This document shows, piece after piece, positions 38,035 to 40,845 of a DNA stretch of 40,845 bases (position 1 is its first letter; each line of letters opens with the position of its first letter). This DNA comes from Candidatus Peregrinibacteria bacterium (GTDB taxonomy: Bacteria; Patescibacteriota; Gracilibacteria; Peribacterales; Peribacteraceae), in the NCBI GenBank assembly GCA_016178535.1, contig JACOTD010000012.1, forward strand, positions 1-40,845, written 5' to 3'. Made by a program: the position numbers and the translations under genes. Below the pieces are notes generated by a model that was given only the letters and a program-made list of their open reading frames with translations, did no database searches and was not told where the DNA came from.

Positions 38035-38814
38035 ATGCATCAAACATGGACACGACATTGCATGATCATTCTCTACGTACTCGCTGCGCTCCTTCTGACG
38101 TGGTCGGCCTTCACGTTCTTTTATCAGTACGTTGCGGCGGTTGGTTCTCTTCATGGAGTAATCGCAGCTTTTGGAAACGATCGTATTTTAACGGCGCTCT
38201 GGCTGAGTTTTTCCTCCGCCATTGTTGTTGCCATACTGAGCATCATTCTCGGCATCCCGCTCGGTTACGTCTTCGCTCTCAAGGATTTTCCGGGAAAGGT
38301 CGTCATCGAGACGCTCGCAGTTGATGTGCCGCAGACCTTCCCGCCCATCGCCGAAGGCATGATCTTCCTCCTCATGTTGGGACCAACGTCGCCGCTTCAT
38401 TTCAATCTCTCCCTCACGTTCACGGCACTCGTCATCGCCAAGCTCTTCATCTGTGCCCCATTCGTCGTCTCCTTCGCGGCGAGAGGCTTCCGCGAGATTG
38501 CCAAAACCGGCATCAACGTGACGGCGCGCGCGCTCGGTGCAAACCGCTTCCAAGTCTTCTATTCGGTCTTCCTTCCTCTGGCGCTGCGAGACATCGGAGC
38601 CGGGGTATCGCTCTGCTGGTCTCGGGCGATGGGTGAGCTTGGAGGAAGCCTCCTCTTCGCAGGCGTGATCCCCGGAAAGACCGAGATCATCCCGACCTTC
38701 ATCGCAACACAGGCACACACGCTCACCGTGGAAGCGCTGGCTGCAACAATTCTCGTGACCACTGCGTCCACGCTCGCTCTCGTGTCCTTCAAGCTCTTCA
38801 CCGTCCGCACATGA
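38035..38814 (+). CDS. ABC transporter permease, molybdate/tungstate/sulfate type
   Basis: LWLSFSSAIVVAILSIILGIPLGYVFALKDFPGK; CWSRAMGELGGSLLFAGVIPGKTEIIPTFI. Confidence 0.85.
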   Translation: MHQTWTRHCMIILYVLAALLLTWSAFTFFYQYVAAVGSLHGVIAAFGNDRILTALWLSFSSAIVVAILSIILGIPLGYVFALKDFPGKVVIETLAVDVPQTFPPIAEGMIFLLMLGPTSPLHFNLSLTFTALVIAKLFICAPFVVSFAARGFREIAKTGINVTARALGANRFQVFYSVFLPLALRDIGAGVSLCWSRAMGELGGSLLFAGVIPGKTEIIPTFIATQAHTLTVEALAATILVTTASTLALVSFKLFTVRT

Positions 38815-39536
38815 AAAGGTTGACCGTAGAACACTTGGCATCTGGCTACGAGCAGCACCGAGTGCTGCACGATATTTCCTTTGTTGCACACCCGAATGAA
38901 ACAACGGTCATCATGGGGCCATCAGGGAGCGGCAAGACAACGCTGCTGCTCACCATTCTCGGTATCATCGGCCCGCAAACAGGAAGGGTATTGCTGGGGA
39001 ACAGGAATATGACGCATGAACCGATAGAAACGCGGCATATCGGCTATCTCCCCCAGGACTACGGCCTCTTCCCACACATGAGCGTACTGGACAATGTCTC
39101 CTACGGTCTCCGCGTGTGGGGTGTGCCGAAGCAGGAGCGGTACAAGATTGCAAAGGACATGCTTTCGCTCGTAGAAATGGATGAGTACGCCGACAGGCGC
39201 ATCGCACAGTTATCGGGCGGCCAGCGGCAACGCGTTGGCCTTGCGCGGGCGCTCGCCATCAAGCCTGACCTTCTGCTGCTGGATGAACCGCTCTCGAACA
39301 TTGACCAAGTGACAAAGTTGGACGTCGCCAAAGGACTGATCGATCTTTTCAAGAAGCTCGATATTCCCATTCTCCTCGTCACGCATAACTATGAAGATGC
39401 CCATTGGTTTGCAAAGCACCTCATTGTCCTCATCAATGGGCAGATTGCGCAAGAAGGCACGTTCCAAACAGTGAAGGAATCTCCGAGGACAGAGTTCATC
39501 AAGAGGCTGATTATGCCCTTTTCGGGGCATGTGTGA
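38811..39536 (+). CDS. ABC transporter ATP-binding protein (oxyanion-type)
   Basis: GPSGSGKTTLL, LSGGQRQRVGLARAL, LLLDEPLSNID; ATGA overlap with permease. Confidence 0.93.
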   Translation: MKRLTVEHLASGYEQHRVLHDISFVAHPNETTVIMGPSGSGKTTLLLTILGIIGPQTGRVLLGNRNMTHEPIETRHIGYLPQDYGLFPHMSVLDNVSYGLRVWGVPKQERYKIAKDMLSLVEMDEYADRRIAQLSGGQRQRVGLARALAIKPDLLLLDEPLSNIDQVTKLDVAKGLIDLFKKLDIPILLVTHNYEDAHWFAKHLIVLINGQIAQEGTFQTVKESPRTEFIKRLIMPFSGHV

Positions 39537-39540
39537 TGCA

Positions 39541-39627
39541 TCACCCGTAGAGTTGCCCAATCTGCTCCGCCCAGCCAAGAATCATCTTCTCCAACCGGTT
39601 CAAACTTTTGCGTACCATGTCCACCAT
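39541..39627 (-). CDS. 28-aa small ORF MVDMVRKSLNRLEKMILGWAEQIGQLYG
   Basis: Peptide similar to MVEILRESLNRLELLIMGWVEPIG encoded at 36420 (minus) in the paired repeat. Confidence 0.35.
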   Translation of the reverse strand: MVDMVRKSLNRLEKMILGWAEQIGQLYG

Positions 39628-39646
39628 TGGCTTCTGTAAGCCAAAA
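39572..39646. repeat. Direct repeat copy 2 (pairs with 36366..36438)
   Basis: cggttcaaacttttgcgtaccatgtccaccattggcttctgtaagccaaaa. Confidence 0.8.
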
Positions 39647-40666
39647 TTATTTTCCCACCCTTTCCACCCAGAAACGAACAGTCTCATTCATGTTTGTTGG
39701 AGTAATTTGAATATCGGGATATGTATTTTTGAATACTCTGAATATTTCATCCGCAAAGGCTTGTCCTATCGTACGCACTTTATCGAAATCGAGAATGATG
39801 GACTTAAATTTTTCTAAACCTGCCAATACTCTACGAGCCTGCGACCGTGATACGTGCACAGTTCCCAGAGTATAAAGCTTCATCTGAATTTTAGTCTTAT
39901 CGAATGCATGCTCTGTCGGATCGGTTTGGTATTCCTTGAAAACACCATTGAGATGTTTTTTTGAATCACAAGAAATTTGGAAGAATACCTTCGTGCCTTT
40001 TTTGGAAGGTTTCACTTCTTCGATGAAGATATCTTTCAAAATATTGTTGATAGTCAGTTTTTTCCCGAAGCTTTCAAGGCTGAATATATCCGCCACTTTT
40101 GACGTGAAGAAGATGCCTTCACCCGAATGGGCTTGGGGCTGCGTTGTGGTTTTTCCTTTCAAGAGATCTTGTATTGCTTCTAACTCAGATTGAAGTTTTC
40201 GTTTTTGCATGACGTTACGAAATACTCCGACTCCAAAATCATTGACCATGAAGACGAGAGTATCCGTGCGCTTTTCCACCTCCACATGAACATTTTTTGA
40301 GCTTGAATGTTCGATGGCGTTATTGAGCATTTCTGAAAAAGCATATTCAAAAATACTCCTCTGATTTTCAGAAAAAGATCGGCGGAATTGTGATCTGCTT
40401 TCAATGCCCTCGAGCACTGAGTGCTCTGCCAAATTTTGATTGTGAAATCGCTTGTCATATTTCCATTGCACTTGATCCGCGTACTTGGGCGGCACATAGG
40501 AAGCAGCTCGTGTAGAACCTAATTTTATAAGCAGGCCCTGTTTGATAAGATCCTTCAAGATCCTTTGGGCATACTGCCTGCTGATCTTCAATGCATCGGC
40601 AATTTCTTTGGATTGCAGGTTGCCTCTCTTTTGAGCCATGGAGAGAATTTGACCCTTGGTATCCAC
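39647..40666 (-). CDS. HTH - GHKL ATPase - STAS-like (DUF4325) fusion protein
   Basis: QSKEIADALKISRQYAQRILKDLIKQGLL; FSEMLNNAIEHSSSKNVHVEV, VNDFGVGVF, HSGEGIFFTSK; IILDFDKVRTIGQAFADEIFRVF. GTG start. Confidence 0.82.
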   Translation of the reverse strand: MDTKGQILSMAQKRGNLQSKEIADALKISRQYAQRILKDLIKQGLLIKLGSTRAASYVPPKYADQVQWKYDKRFHNQNLAEHSVLEGIESRSQFRRSFSENQRSIFEYAFSEMLNNAIEHSSSKNVHVEVEKRTDTLVFMVNDFGVGVFRNVMQKRKLQSELEAIQDLLKGKTTTQPQAHSGEGIFFTSKVADIFSLESFGKKLTINNILKDIFIEEVKPSKKGTKVFFQISCDSKKHLNGVFKEYQTDPTEHAFDKTKIQMKLYTLGTVHVSRSQARRVLAGLEKFKSIILDFDKVRTIGQAFADEIFRVFKNTYPDIQITPTNMNETVRFWVERVGK

Positions 40667-40715
40667 GACTCCATTGTAAACTAAGTTTTTTTAATTGTAA
40701 ACACAAAGTCTTCTC

Positions 40716-40805
40716 CCATACAAGATGAGCATGGACCGTACACCCGATTCTCATGCAAATGAGCATGAGGAGAGATGACGAATTATCATGCAAGATGAGC
40801 ATGGA
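40716..40805. repeat. Three iteron-like 20-bp repeats at 35-bp period
   Basis: ccatacaagatgagcatgga (40716), tcatgcaaatgagcatgagg (40751), tcatgcaagatgagcatgga (40786). Confidence 0.7.
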
Positions 40806-40821
40806 AAGGAGGAAGAACGCC

Positions 40822-40845
40822 GCTCACTTCCGTGAGCCGTTTTTA
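40822..40845 (+). terminator. Possible Rho-independent terminator at window end
   Basis: GCTCAC-ttcc-GTGAGC followed by cgTTTTTA. Confidence 0.5.

Noticed and set aside
40716-40805. CRISPR array
   Set aside because: Only three degenerate 20-bp repeats with ~15-bp spacers and no cas genes nearby.

Overview
High-GC bacterial chromosomal window. The gene content suggests a Candidate Phyla Radiation-like genome, but that is inference only. Core genes: ClpB/C C-terminus (5' partial), riboflavin genes ribBA/ribH/ribE, uvrA, a type-2-like ileS and a tmRNA gene (ssrA). Accessory content: a redox/mercury cluster just downstream of ssrA and a CDF/chromate/oxyanion-ABC cluster. The most unusual signals are: (1) isoleucyl-tRNA synthetase with two tandem histidine-phosphatase domains embedded in its catalytic region; (2) riboflavin synthase interrupted in frame by a DUF559/Vsr-like nuclease cassette bounded by GC-rich palindromes; (3) a RelA/SpoT-like HD protein with a degenerate synthetase region fused to an EamA-like permease; (4) degenerate 7-nt-based inverted repeats, two of them lying in frame inside uvrA and ileS; (5) a redox/Hg cluster bracketed by a direct repeat of the ssrA 3' end; (6) a perfect 22-bp tandem duplication that splits a DipZ-like gene; (7) a recurrent extended -10 box 6-7 nt from start codons, suggesting leaderless mRNAs; (8) two GHKL-ATPase/STAS-like modules, one split and one fused to an HTH; (9) very small unannotated ORFs, including a 22-aa polycationic peptide. 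All assignments come from reading the sequence; no searches were run.
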